Assembly (NCBI GenBank): GCA_018699075.1
Contig: JABIPV010000311.1
Span: 1 to 53,485 of the forward strand
Length of the DNA: 53,485 bases
From: Kordiimonadaceae bacterium
GTDB taxonomy: Bacteria; Pseudomonadota; Alphaproteobacteria; Sphingomonadales; Emcibacteraceae
Direction of reading: 5' to 3'
Part shown: piece by piece, positions 35,337-43,344 of the stretch
Numbering within the stretch: position 1 is the stretch's first letter
How the letters are laid out: the number at the start of each line of letters is the position of its first letter
The notes under the pieces: model-generated
Databases searched by the model: none
Told to the model about the DNA's origin: nothing
The model's input: the letters and a program-made list of their open reading frames with translations, nothing else
Translations under genes and position numbers: made by a program

Positions 35337-35689
35337 GATTTATTTTTAATGATATCTAACATTTGATTGATTTTACCTTGTTCTAAGCTACGAATTTCAC
35401 GGTTCAATAAATTAACCAGTTCAGTCGCATCCGCGCTTAATCCTGATGTATCAACCACCATACGAGGATGGGATAGACGGGCCAAACTTTCAAGCTCTTC
35501 TGCCTCATCCCAGATAATGTTAAAAAAAGTAATAATTTGTTGAATTAGCACCCACGAAGGCCTGCCGCGATGACCATGTTCCAGAGCAGATAAATAGGCG
35601 GGACTTATGGCAAGTTTTGCCGCCATTTCCTTTTGACTAATGCCGCGCTCTTTACGTAATTCACGCACTTTTTTTCCAAATGGTGTCAT
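35333..35689 (-). CDS. XRE-family helix-turn-helix regulator
   Basis: The protein has about 118 residues and starts at ATG 35689 (MTPFGKKVRELRKERG), preceded by AGAGGAA at good spacing; the frame is open further upstream but that part overlaps the Smr gene. The N-terminal HTH reads ISQKEMAAKLAISPAYLSALEHGHRGRPS (shown in parts), followed by a helical region. The start overlaps the Smr stop (ATGA), so the two are translationally coupled. Targets are unknown; no autoregulatory operator could be identified. Confidence 0.88.
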   Translation of the reverse strand: MTPFGKKVRELRKERGISQKEMAAKLAISPAYLSALEHGHRGRPSWVLIQQIITFFNIIWDEAEELESLARLSHPRMVVDTSGLSADATELVNLLNREIRSLEQGKINQMLDIIKNKS

Positions 35690-36234
35690 GGGTTCCTCTT
35701 TAAGACAACATATAAGGCACCTGTGCCGCCATCTCGAATATTGGCATCCTGAAATGAAACGATCATTTGTCGCATGGCCCCACCTGATAACCACATTGGC
35801 ACTTCCCGACGTAAAACGCCCAAAGAATTTTCAAAGTCTTCAAATCTATAATCAGCGTATCCTCTCTTCGGACCACCTTTCCCGGTCACAATTAAAACGA
35901 TTCGCTTTCCGTTTCTTTGCGAGCGTTCTAAAAATCCATGCAATTTATCATGGGCCTGTATACAAGTCATACCATGCAAATCAATTTTGCCTTCTATAGG
36001 CATTTTCCCCTGTTTAAGCTTTTTTCCCCAATTGCTGTCTTTGTCCTTTAAACTTTCATAATTATTAAGTGTGTCAGGCGCGGGTCTTTTAAAAATGACT
36101 TTCTTGGGTATTTTAATATCAAACCGATTTTTTTTGTCTTCCGTGGCCAGATCTAATTTACTATTTGGCTTTATATCTTGAGTATATAGATGCCATAGCT
36201 GCTGTTCTTCATATGAAAGATTTCTTTTTACCAT
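35686..36234 (-). CDS. Smr domain protein
   Basis: The 182-residue protein has a basic, linker-like N-terminal half and a C-terminal Smr domain: IDLHGMTCIQAHDKLHGFL, RIVLIVTGKGG, LRREVPMWLSGGAMRQMIVS, GGTGALYVVLKR. Smr domains are nicking or RNA endonuclease modules (MutS2 C-terminus); the DLHG and TGKG motifs are intact. The start shares one base with the mltA stop and the end overlaps the XRE gene, so mltA, smr and the regulator form a compact unit. Confidence 0.92.
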   Translation of the reverse strand: MVKRNLSYEEQQLWHLYTQDIKPNSKLDLATEDKKNRFDIKIPKKVIFKRPAPDTLNNYESLKDKDSNWGKKLKQGKMPIEGKIDLHGMTCIQAHDKLHGFLERSQRNGKRIVLIVTGKGGPKRGYADYRFEDFENSLGVLRREVPMWLSGGAMRQMIVSFQDANIRDGGTGALYVVLKRNP

Positions 36235-37433
36235 TAGGGGGCGCTTTGTAAATTTGTTGTCAGGCTTTGAGTAATGGTTTTAGGCACCAACATGTAATAA
36301 GTGCCTTTATCTTTCATAGGTCCCGCTTTTAATTCAGCTTGATCACCGATACCCCAATAAACATCCCCGCGGGTTTTTCCTTTTATAGCTCCGCCTGTAT
36401 CTTGTGCAATTACAAGGCGGTTTAAGTGTTCATTATTAGCCGCCTGCTCATCTTCGCTTTCAATATATGTTTCAAGCCAAAGCGGCATTCCCAGAGGAAT
36501 AAATTCCCGATCAACCGCCAACGAACGCCCCGGCGTTAAACCTACGCCTAAGCTGCCGACGGGTTTATCATTTGTTCGTTCCTGAAAAAATACATATGAA
36601 GGGTTTTTCCACATAAGCTCACTAGATTTTTCAGGGTTTTCTTCCATCCAATTTAAAATTGCCTGTAGTGACATATCTGTGCGGGAAATATCACCACTTT
36701 CAATTAAATACTGACCAATTGCGCGGTAAGGACGACCATTTTTTTGAGCATATCCCAGATGCATTAATTCACCGTCATCAAGTTCTATAAAGCCGGACCC
36801 TTGAATTTGTAGAAAAAAAGTTTCTTCAATTTTCTCTAACCATACAAGTTCTAATTGTTGGTTTTCCAAAGCACCGAGATCAATTTGCTTGCGGTCTTTA
36901 TAAGGAATAAATTTATTATCTTTTACTTCCCCGACAATTGATTTGCCTTTCAGGCTTAAATCAAAATCGCCTAAATTCAATGCCTGAAGATCTTTTGGCA
37001 TAGCATAGAGCGGGGCGCTATAAACATCACTTTTTGTACGTGACCCTTTATAAAGTGGCGCATAATAGCCCGTGAATAGACCGACTTCCTTCTCACGGTA
37101 TGTTACGGGGTCAAAGTTACTTTCAAAAAATACTCTTGCTTGATAATCATCATAGTTATTCACGGACAATGCTTTTTGGCAAACACCTTTCCAGTCTTTT
37201 GCCAAACCAAATGACTTAAAGTCACGATCATCATCATAATTTATTATTCTACCACACGATATCTGAAACGACTCCAGCGCTTTTTGATGGTTATCTTTTT
37301 TCCAACTTTTAAAATCTGAATAGCTAATATTTATAAAGGGAGTTAATTCTGTAGGTGGCTTTGGCGCCATAAGCGCATAAATTGCGCCGCAAAATAGTAG
37401 TAGAAGTACAGCAAGCGCAGAATTTATTTTCAT
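36234..37433 (-). CDS. mltA: Membrane-bound lytic murein transglycosylase A
   Basis: The 399-residue enzyme cleaves glycan strands to 1,6-anhydro products. It starts with a signal sequence (INSALAVLLLLFCGAIYALMA). The MltA domain holds GLFTGYYAPLYKG, ILQIQGSG-type (here FFLQIQGSGFIEL) and GRPYRAIGQYLI; the C-terminal 3D domain has LVIAQDTGGAIKGKTRGDVYWG with the catalytic Asp. There is no lipobox Cys at a typical cleavage site, so it may be a signal-anchored or soluble periplasmic form. It is 24 nt downstream of the Tim44-like gene. Confidence 0.95.
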   Translation of the reverse strand: MKINSALAVLLLLFCGAIYALMAPKPPTELTPFINISYSDFKSWKKDNHQKALESFQISCGRIINYDDDRDFKSFGLAKDWKGVCQKALSVNNYDDYQARVFFESNFDPVTYREKEVGLFTGYYAPLYKGSRTKSDVYSAPLYAMPKDLQALNLGDFDLSLKGKSIVGEVKDNKFIPYKDRKQIDLGALENQQLELVWLEKIEETFFLQIQGSGFIELDDGELMHLGYAQKNGRPYRAIGQYLIESGDISRTDMSLQAILNWMEENPEKSSELMWKNPSYVFFQERTNDKPVGSLGVGLTPGRSLAVDREFIPLGMPLWLETYIESEDEQAANNEHLNRLVIAQDTGGAIKGKTRGDVYWGIGDQAELKAGPMKDKGTYYMLVPKTITQSLTTNLQSAP

Positions 37434-37457
37434 ATTTGCAACTTCCCTAATCAGAAT

Positions 37458-38168
37458 TTACGCGTTGCTGGTGGATACTAATGTCCAGTTAGGGTCCCCG
37501 CGCTTCACATCACGGCAAAAAGTCCAGATATCTATTACGGGAACAATTTTATCTGCGTCACCATCAACGATATTATCTTCTTCATCTTTAATAACGATGG
37601 TCATATGACTTTTAAAACGAACCGTTAGTTCAGCCATAGAACCGTCTATTCTCGCTTCTTCCAATTCAATTTTTTCTACATCATTTAAGACATTTTCAAA
37701 AACCTGCCCTTGGTCTTTCATATTTTTAATTGCGTCTTCAAATTGGCTACAAACATCACGATTAAGGAATGTTCTCAATGTTTTCATATCCCCCTGCCAG
37801 AAGGCATTTAAAATCATGCCGTATGCATATTCCGCACCATCAATAAAAATAGGAACTGTAAATCCATGATCAAACCCACTAATCTTTTCAATGGTTTCAT
37901 AAAATGGAGAAGATTTTTCCACACCTAATTCTTTACCTTGTGTAAAGCTTTCCTCTGGTGCGGCTTCTTTAACATCGCTCCCGTGAATATGAACTACATT
38001 ATCATCGGGGCTTTTAGGTTTATGTTCCTCAAACGGATTAGGCCGTGATTTTTCGTCTTTACCATCGTAACCGTCTTTACGGCCTAGAGTGCGTCTTAAT
38101 TGCAATACAATAAACCCTGCTATAAAGGCTATAATTATTAAAAAGATATTGTCGGAATCGTTGTTCAT
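37458..38168 (-). CDS. Tim44/TimA domain membrane protein
   Basis: A protein of about 236 residues. ATG 38168 (MNNDSDNIFLIIIAFIAGF) is preferred over an upstream frame extension because AGG lies about 9 nt before it and the hydrophobic segment then falls at residues 8-24, as in TimA proteins. A charged linker is followed by a Tim44-like domain (about 100-236: FLIGAEYAYG-like GAEYAYGMILNAFWQGDM, ending TWTFCRDVKRGDPNWTLVST in parts). Alphaproteobacterial TimA is the ancestor-like relative of mitochondrial Tim44. It diverges from fxsA with 119 nt between. Confidence 0.92.
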   Translation of the reverse strand: MNNDSDNIFLIIIAFIAGFIVLQLRRTLGRKDGYDGKDEKSRPNPFEEHKPKSPDDNVVHIHGSDVKEAAPEESFTQGKELGVEKSSPFYETIEKISGFDHGFTVPIFIDGAEYAYGMILNAFWQGDMKTLRTFLNRDVCSQFEDAIKNMKDQGQVFENVLNDVEKIELEEARIDGSMAELTVRFKSHMTIVIKDEEDNIVDGDADKIVPVIDIWTFCRDVKRGDPNWTLVSTSNA

Positions 38169-38287
38169 TTGTTTACCTACAAGAAGTTTTATTTGGACCC
38201 GCACTTGGCGATCTAACATTTAATACTATATTAGATAGATCATGATGTATATATTGTGAAACACTATTTCAATAATTTGGATTTATA

Positions 38288-38776
38288 ATGCCATTAATCA
38301 TCTTAGTCGTTATTATAACAGTACCTTATCTAGAATTTCTAGTTTTTATGGAAGTTGGTAATGAAATAGGTGGTTTTTCCGCATTAATGCTGACAATCTT
38401 AACGGCCTTTCTTGGAATATACATTATTAGACAAGAAGGTATCCAAGTTTTAATTCGCCTTAAAAATACCATTGATAAAGGGGAAAGCCCCGTTTCTGAG
38501 CTGATACATGGTTTCTTTCTCGCAGTCGCTGGCTTTTTCTTTTTATTACCCGGATTTATTACAGACGGCATCGCCCTTTTACTGGCCATTGCACCGATAC
38601 GATCAATGCTTGGATCAATGATCGTTAATGCAGGTATAAGACAACATGCCAATAGACCCAGATCCACCTTTTCTGAAGGAACCATTATAGATGGAGAGTT
38701 TGAAGAAAGTAATTCTATTAATCCAGAAGAAGAACAACAAATTAGCAATGATCATCACGATGATCCAAAAAAGTAA
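38288..38776 (+). CDS. fxsA: FxsA family membrane protein
   Basis: The 162-residue protein has hydrophobic segments at about 1-20, 25-45 and 75-100 (LILVVIITVPYLEFLVFMEV, GGFSALMLTILTAFLGIYII, FFLAVAGFFFLLPGFITDGI), matching FxsA/YtzA-type proteins, which in E. coli relieve exclusion of phage T7 by F. Its normal role is unclear. The tail is polar and acidic. It lies upstream of secB on the same strand; the 97-nt gap contains a small hairpin, AGCATGT/ACATGCT at 38833-38852. Confidence 0.9.
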   Translation: MPLIILVVIITVPYLEFLVFMEVGNEIGGFSALMLTILTAFLGIYIIRQEGIQVLIRLKNTIDKGESPVSELIHGFFLAVAGFFFLLPGFITDGIALLLAIAPIRSMLGSMIVNAGIRQHANRPRSTFSEGTIIDGEFEESNSINPEEEQQISNDHHDDPKK

Positions 38777-38882
38777 TTATAAATGAAGAAAAACGCACAA
38801 TTACAACCACAATAGCTTGTGCAGACGATAAAAGCATGTTAGCAGACATGCTAAATTATGTATATAAATAGGAATGGATGAA

Positions 38883-39395
38883 ATGTCAGACACTAATGAG
38901 CCAAAAGAGGCTGAAGCCGCAGCAAGCAATGAGATTCAAATTAATATATTAGGCCAATATATTAAAGACCTTTCATTTGAAAACCCTACCCCGGCACAAA
39001 CTATACAAAAATTAGCATCAGAAAAACCAACAATGAGCATTAATGTTAATCTAAATGCACAACAGGTGGCTGAAGATATTTTTGAAGTTGATCTTAAAAT
39101 CACCGCAACTGCCCTTTCAAATGAGGAAACGGCGTTTGTTGCTGAGCTTCTTTATTCTGGATTATATGGCATTAAAAACTTGCCTCAAGATCAGCTACAA
39201 CCATTTCTTATGATTGAAGCGCCACGTCAAATATTCCCATTTGCCCGCCGCATATTATCAGATGTAACACGTGATGGTGGCTTCCCACCACTTATGTTGG
39301 AACCAATTGATTTTGCTGCCCTATACCATCAACAAATGGAAGCACAGGCTAATGCAGAAACTGAAGCTAAAGAAGACGATATTGTCGTAAATTAG
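38883..39395 (+). CDS. secB: Protein-export chaperone SecB
   Basis: This tetrameric chaperone of about 170 residues keeps precursors unfolded and hands them to SecA. Family features include IQINILGQYIKDLSFENP, the central PTMSINVNLNAQ and EAPRQIFPFARRILSDVTRDGGFPPLMLEPIDFAALY. The start at 38883 is chosen because TAGGA sits 10-14 nt upstream; ATG 38874, in the same frame, is too close to it. A terminator follows. Its partner gene secA is in this window but 11 kb away. Confidence 0.96.
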   Translation: MSDTNEPKEAEAAASNEIQINILGQYIKDLSFENPTPAQTIQKLASEKPTMSINVNLNAQQVAEDIFEVDLKITATALSNEETAFVAELLYSGLYGIKNLPQDQLQPFLMIEAPRQIFPFARRILSDVTRDGGFPPLMLEPIDFAALYHQQMEAQANAETEAKEDDIVVN

Positions 39396-39421
39396 TTTTT
39401 GGTATAAATAGATTTCTTAAA

Positions 39422-39446
39422 AGCTCCCAATCTTGGGGGCTTTTTT
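39422..39446. terminator. Intrinsic terminator after secB
   Basis: AGCTCCCAA and TTGGGGGCT form a 9-bp stem with one G-T pair, followed by TTTTTT. It lies 27 nt after the secB stop and just before the end of the convergent dnaQ gene; on the minus strand the hairpin is followed by TTTTAAG, so it may serve both. Confidence 0.85.
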
Positions 39447-39461
39447 AGTATCCATGAGTGC

Positions 39462-40136
39462 CTACCAAAGTGGCTTTTCAATATTTTTAATAAATTCTTT
39501 ATGGCGGCGCAATTCTTCTTCACTCGCCGCATGAGGGCGAGGTTCCCGAAAAGTACGGTCATTCATTTGAACAACTTTATTTTCTTCATTTTTATTACTA
39601 TCCGATATCAGGCCTAGGCCTGTTTGTCTGCCCCCCATTAATTCCAGATAAACTTCCGCAAGAAGCTCCGCATCAAGTAAGGCGCCATGCTTTATGCGGT
39701 TTGAGTTATCAACGGAAAACCTTTTACATAAGGCATCGAGTGTATTTGCAGCACCTGGAAATTTTCGACGGGCAATAACAAGCGTGTCTATTGCACGGTT
39801 CGCGGGATAGGGGTTAAAGCCTAAATTTTCCATTTCCCAGTTAATGAACTTCATATCAAATTCAGAATTGTGGGCAACAAGCTTCATATCACCACAAAAA
39901 TCACGAAAATCACCGACTATTTCACTAAACGTTGGGTGACCTTTTAAAAACTCTTCGCTAAGACCATGAATATTTTCAGCGGCCGTTGGCATATTTCGTT
40001 CAGGATTTATATAAACATGATATACTTCACCGGTAGGAATATAGTCTTCCACAACAACACAGCCGATTTCAACGACACGGTCTCCATTAAAAGGATCAAA
40101 ACCTGTTGTTTCCGTATCAAAAACCACTTCGCGCAT
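39462..40136 (-). CDS. dnaQ: DNA polymerase III subunit epsilon (3'-5' proofreading exonuclease)
   Basis: The 224-residue protein has all DEDDh exonuclease motifs: ExoI VFDTETTGFDP, ExoII VAHNSEFDMKFI and ExoIII with HGALLDAELLAEVYLEL. It corrects replication errors as part of the Pol III core. The C-terminal tail (about 190-224) is the alpha-binding linker. It starts one base after the coaE stop, inside a dnaQ-coaE-aroE-maf-ppsR series that borders the proposed origin. Confidence 0.97.
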   Translation of the reverse strand: MREVVFDTETTGFDPFNGDRVVEIGCVVVEDYIPTGEVYHVYINPERNMPTAAENIHGLSEEFLKGHPTFSEIVGDFRDFCGDMKLVAHNSEFDMKFINWEMENLGFNPYPANRAIDTLVIARRKFPGAANTLDALCKRFSVDNSNRIKHGALLDAELLAEVYLELMGGRQTGLGLISDSNKNEENKVVQMNDRTFREPRPHAASEEELRRHKEFIKNIEKPLW

Positions 40137-40137
40137 A

Positions 40138-40728
40138 TCAATCTTTCCTAATTGTTTCGATCACTTGTTGAACTTGGTTTTTAGCATAATCCAAACCTTT
40201 ATCCGTTTGAATAATAAAATCAGCCCGACGCCTTTTTTCGTCGTCCGGCATTTGTTTTTTTAATATTTCTAAAAACCTTTGTTCGCTCATGCCGGGACGC
40301 TCCAACACTCTTTGCTTTTGAATTTCGAACGGCGCCGACGCGACGACGATATAATCACACTCGCTCTCATATCCTTTTTCAAATAATAGCGGAATATCAA
40401 CAACGATCATATCGGCATTATTTTTAAGGGCCGTTTTGTTAAAATCATCCCGCATAGAGCTGACCATCGGATGAAGAATTTGTTCTAATTTTTTAAGGGC
40501 TATATCATCCGCAAAAACACGCTTTCCTAAAAGCTTTCGATCAATCTGGCTCTCTATTTTTACGCCTGGAAATTCTTTTTCAACAACATCTACCGCAGCA
40601 CCGTTTAGGCCAAGAAGTTGATGAACGGCTTCATCACTATCAAAAACAGCGATGTTTTTATCTGTAAACATTTTTGCAGTATAGGTTTTACCCATACCAA
40701 TTGAACCTGTTAAGCCAATGATCTTCAT
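40138..40728 (-). CDS. coaE: Dephospho-CoA kinase
   Basis: The 196-residue kinase completes coenzyme A synthesis. It carries the P-loop IGLTGSIGMGKT at the N-terminus, FDSDEAVHQLL, LLGKRVFADD, HPMVSSMR and VVDIPLLFEKG, with RAD near the C-terminus. Its start overlaps the aroE stop by 4 nt (ATGA) and dnaQ begins one base after its stop, so the three genes are translationally linked. Confidence 0.97.
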   Translation of the reverse strand: MKIIGLTGSIGMGKTYTAKMFTDKNIAVFDSDEAVHQLLGLNGAAVDVVEKEFPGVKIESQIDRKLLGKRVFADDIALKKLEQILHPMVSSMRDDFNKTALKNNADMIVVDIPLLFEKGYESECDYIVVASAPFEIQKQRVLERPGMSEQRFLEILKKQMPDDEKRRRADFIIQTDKGLDYAKNQVQQVIETIRKD

Positions 40729-41570
40729 CTCAGTGCCTCAAGAACATGATCCCGTAATTGATCATCCACTTCCGGTAAAACACCGAACCATGCTTTAAAC
40801 CCTGGTACCGCTTGGTGAAGTAACATGCCTAAACCGTCTACGGTGATGTTGCCCCTTTCTTTTGCGGCTTTTAGGAGATTGGTTTGCAAAGGGTTATAGA
40901 CAATATCATAAACCACTGCAGTTACAGGTAAGTGATCAAGTGATAAATCAAGTTCTGGTTGGCCAGTCATTCCAAGTGTCGTCACATTAACAAGTAGTGC
41001 AGCGTTTTTTAAGGCGCCTTCACGGTCTTTCCAATCGTAAACAGTAAGTCGCGGATCATTCACTTCAAGGGCAAGCTTTTCTGCCCTTGCTTTCGTGCGA
41101 TTGCATAAGCGTATTTCAGGAACGCCGTCATTCAATAAGCTATCTATGATCGCCCGGGCAGCGCCCCCGGAACCTATTAACGCCACTGGACCATGATCCG
41201 CATGCCAATCGTTTGTCCCTTGTTTTAAATTTTTCAAAAACCCATACCCATCGGTATTAGAGCCCACTAATTGTTTATTTTCATTTCTATAAACCGTATT
41301 AATGGCACCAATTTTTTGTGCTGCATCATCAACAATATCAACAAGCTCTAGTGCGTTTTCTTTATGTGGAACTGTTAAATTTACACCGCTGATATTATTG
41401 CTGGCTAAGGTTTTAATAAATTTGTCTAAACCTTCCGGCTTTACGTGAAAGGCTTTATATTCACCATTTATATTATATTTTTTGAGCCAATAACCATGAA
41501 GCCGTGGCGATACGCTATGGGATATGGGATCCCCTACAACGCCGGCTATAATTTTTAATTTATCATTCAT
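40725..41570 (-). CDS. aroE: Shikimate dehydrogenase
   Basis: The 281-residue NADPH enzyme reduces 3-dehydroshikimate. It has VVGDPISHSVSPRLHGYW (substrate), the catalytic Lys/Asp region VNLTVPHKENAL and NTDGYGFLKNL, the NADP loop ALIGSGGAARAI, and GLGMLLHQA near the end. It shares one base with the maf stop and overlaps coaE. It supplies the same pathway as aroK and aroB, found 7-9 kb to the left. Confidence 0.97.
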   Translation of the reverse strand: MNDKLKIIAGVVGDPISHSVSPRLHGYWLKKYNINGEYKAFHVKPEGLDKFIKTLASNNISGVNLTVPHKENALELVDIVDDAAQKIGAINTVYRNENKQLVGSNTDGYGFLKNLKQGTNDWHADHGPVALIGSGGAARAIIDSLLNDGVPEIRLCNRTKARAEKLALEVNDPRLTVYDWKDREGALKNAALLVNVTTLGMTGQPELDLSLDHLPVTAVVYDIVYNPLQTNLLKAAKERGNITVDGLGMLLHQAVPGFKAWFGVLPEVDDQLRDHVLEALR

Positions 41571-42184
41571 TATTTTTCCAAGACGCCCAGTTCACGCAAC
41601 TTGCTTAAGAGAGGAAGACGCGGCATTCCCAATATTGCATAATAATCGCCCTTTATTTTAGAAAAAAGCTGCGATCCACTTTCTTCAATAAAATAACATC
41701 CCACTGAATGTAAAAGAGCTTCCTGTGCATTTTCAACATATATATCTAGAAAGTCATCAGAAAAATCCCTCATTGTTAGTTTAGGGCAGGTCGTATAGGT
41801 CCATATAACCTCTTGGTTTTTAATTATACATATAGACGTGATAAGTTCATGGGTTTTACCACGAAAAAATTGTAGATTTTCTTTAGCTTCTTTTATGGTA
41901 TTGGCTTTATCAAAAGACCGCCCCTCACAAACAAGAATTTGATCACCGCCAATAATGATGTCATCCGGGTGATCTTTTGAAATTTTTAATGCTTTTTGTT
42001 GGGCTAGTTTTTCAGATATTTCAGTCGTTTTAGCGCCTTTTATCGTCATATCATTTTTAATAATATTTTCGTCAATATTAGACGAAATTATCACAGCCTC
42101 TAAGCCTGCTGCCGCCAATATTTTTTGCCGGGATATACTTTTTGACGCCAGTATAATTTTATGTTTTTGCGCGTTCGTCATCAT
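41570..42184 (-). CDS. maf: Maf-like nucleoside triphosphate pyrophosphatase
   Basis: The 204-residue protein has the Maf signature IILASKSISRQKIL, the conserved DENI/GAK region and GGDQILV, FRGKTHELITS, VGCYFIEESGSQLFSKIKGD and the final ILGMPRLPLLSKLRELG. Maf proteins hydrolyse modified or canonical nucleotides and influence division. Its 5' end overlaps the 3' end of ppsR by 26 nt. Two ATGs are adjacent (MMTNAQ), so the start is approximate by one codon. Confidence 0.94.
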   Translation of the reverse strand: MMTNAQKHKIILASKSISRQKILAAAGLEAVIISSNIDENIIKNDMTIKGAKTTEISEKLAQQKALKISKDHPDDIIIGGDQILVCEGRSFDKANTIKEAKENLQFFRGKTHELITSICIIKNQEVIWTYTTCPKLTMRDFSDDFLDIYVENAQEALLHSVGCYFIEESGSQLFSKIKGDYYAILGMPRLPLLSKLRELGVLEK

Positions 42185-42983
42185 ACTTATTTTTTAAATT
42201 AATTATTGCTACCGATGTTTCTTCAATAGAACGACGCGTAACATCCACCATTGGCCAACCCATTTTATTAAAAAGTCGCCTTGCTTCTTTAACTTCCTGA
42301 TCCACACGTTCTTCATCAACATAATCAGTGGTTTTACTTTCTTTTAAAGCCAGCAACCTATTACGTCGGATTTGTACCAATCGATCAACGCTATTTACCA
42401 AACCAACAATGAACTTATCTTTCACGTTTTCCAGCTCCGGCGGTATAGGCATCCCTGGTACAATGGGAATATTCGCAGCTCTATATCCTCTGTTAGCAAG
42501 GTAAATACATGTTGGTGTTTTTGACGTTCGTGACACGCCAACAAGAATAATATCCGCTTCTGTTAAATTATCAGGAATTTGACCATCATCATGGGCTAGA
42601 CTATATTGCATGGCATCTATGCGATCAAAATATTCATCATCCATTTTATGTTGAAGGCCGGGCCTTTCGGTTGGTTTTTTACCCAAGTGGCGACCCAATT
42701 CACGAATAATGCCATGAAGCACAGCAATATAAGGCCATTTATTTTTTTTACAGGCATCTACCAATACTTTTTCAATGTCATGATCAACCAAGGTAAACAT
42801 GACAATGCCCGGATTTTCTTCAAGTTCAGCAATTAACCTTTCCATATGTCGGGCAGTTCTAATCATTGGCCAATAATGCTTTATCGGTTCTACGCCCGGA
42901 AACTGGACAAGAGATGCTTTTGCCACTTGCTCTAAGGTATCGCCGGTGGAATCTGATACCAAGTGCATATGAAGTTTTTGCAT
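42159..42983 (-). CDS. ppsR: Pyruvate,phosphate dikinase / PEP synthase regulatory protein (DUF299)
   Basis: The 274-residue bifunctional kinase/pyrophosphorylase controls PEP synthase or PPDK. It begins LHMHLVSDSTGDTLEQVA and has the P-loop-like GVSRTSKTPT (149-158) and the KFIVGL ... RLVQIRRNRL block. Which dikinase it controls cannot be told here. It is the leftward gene bordering the proposed origin, the same position as the DUF299 gene next to hemE in Caulobacter and Rickettsia (from memory). Its 3' end overlaps maf by 26 nt. Confidence 0.95.
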   Translation of the reverse strand: MQKLHMHLVSDSTGDTLEQVAKASLVQFPGVEPIKHYWPMIRTARHMERLIAELEENPGIVMFTLVDHDIEKVLVDACKKNKWPYIAVLHGIIRELGRHLGKKPTERPGLQHKMDDEYFDRIDAMQYSLAHDDGQIPDNLTEADIILVGVSRTSKTPTCIYLANRGYRAANIPIVPGMPIPPELENVKDKFIVGLVNSVDRLVQIRRNRLLALKESKTTDYVDEERVDQEVKEARRLFNKMGWPMVDVTRRSIEETSVAIINLKNKYDDERAKT

Positions 42984-43098
42984 ATTATTATTATTCCTAG
43001 TTTTACTAATTGCGTGAATAACGGGGATAAGTCGTCTTATTTTATAAAGTCCGTTTTTTTATCCCCATAAGCATTTATCTATACAATAGTTATCTAGA

Positions 43099-43107
43099 TG
43101 TGGATAA
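43099..43107 (-). promoter_or_regulatory. DnaA box (TTATCCACA)
   Basis: The minus strand is the perfect consensus 9-mer TTATCCACA. It is the best DnaA site in the ppsR-hemE gap. Confidence 0.8.
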
Positions 43108-43145
43108 AATTATTCAACCGAATTTATAGTTTTTAAACATTTAAA

Positions 43146-43160
43146 TTAAAATAGCCTTAA
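43146..43160. promoter_or_regulatory. CtrA-type site TTAA-N7-TTAA in the origin region
   Basis: TTAA (43146-43149), AATAGCC, TTAA (43157-43160) exactly matches the full CtrA consensus. It lies 38 nt right of the perfect DnaA box. In Caulobacter CtrA binds such sites in oriC to block initiation. In an AT-rich gap a chance match is possible. Confidence 0.55.
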
Positions 43161-43229
43161 ATATTTACAAATGTGGCCTTTTATTTTTCTATTAATCAAA
43201 ATCTTTCTGTTAATAATTCTTGAATAAGG

Positions 43230-43238
43230 TGTGTATAA
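43230..43238 (-). promoter_or_regulatory. DnaA box (TTATACACA)
   Basis: The minus strand reads TTATACACA, fitting TTATNCACA. It has the same orientation as the box at 43099-43107, 131 bp away, on the side nearer hemE and the AT-rich stretch. Confidence 0.7.
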
Positions 43239-43344
43239 GTTATAATCCTCACTATTCACAGGACCTCTTAACAACAACTACATTTATATATTAATATAAT
43301 ATAAGTAGTTTAATCGGTGTATAACTTTAACGAAGTTCATAAAT

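Larger units (their letters stand above)
43021..43320. other. oriC: Candidate chromosomal origin of replication (oriC)
   Basis: The 361-nt gap between ppsR and hemE (42984-43344) contains no ORF. It has two consensus DnaA boxes (43099-43107 and 43230-43238), near-matches TTATCCCCA (43059-43067), CTATTCACA (43252-43260) and GGTGTATAA (43317-43325), a perfect TTAA-N7-TTAA (43146-43160), a one-mismatch IHF site (43194-43206) and a very AT-rich stretch (43281-43312) suited to unwinding. Position beside hemE matches the experimentally known Caulobacter origin. Gene direction switches here. Functional proof is lacking; boundaries are approximate. Confidence 0.8.

Noticed and set aside
38833..38852. 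Hairpin AGCATGT/ACATGCT upstream of secB as a terminator or operator.
   Set aside because: The stem is only 7 bp, has no T-run and no known motif; mentioned under fxsA only.
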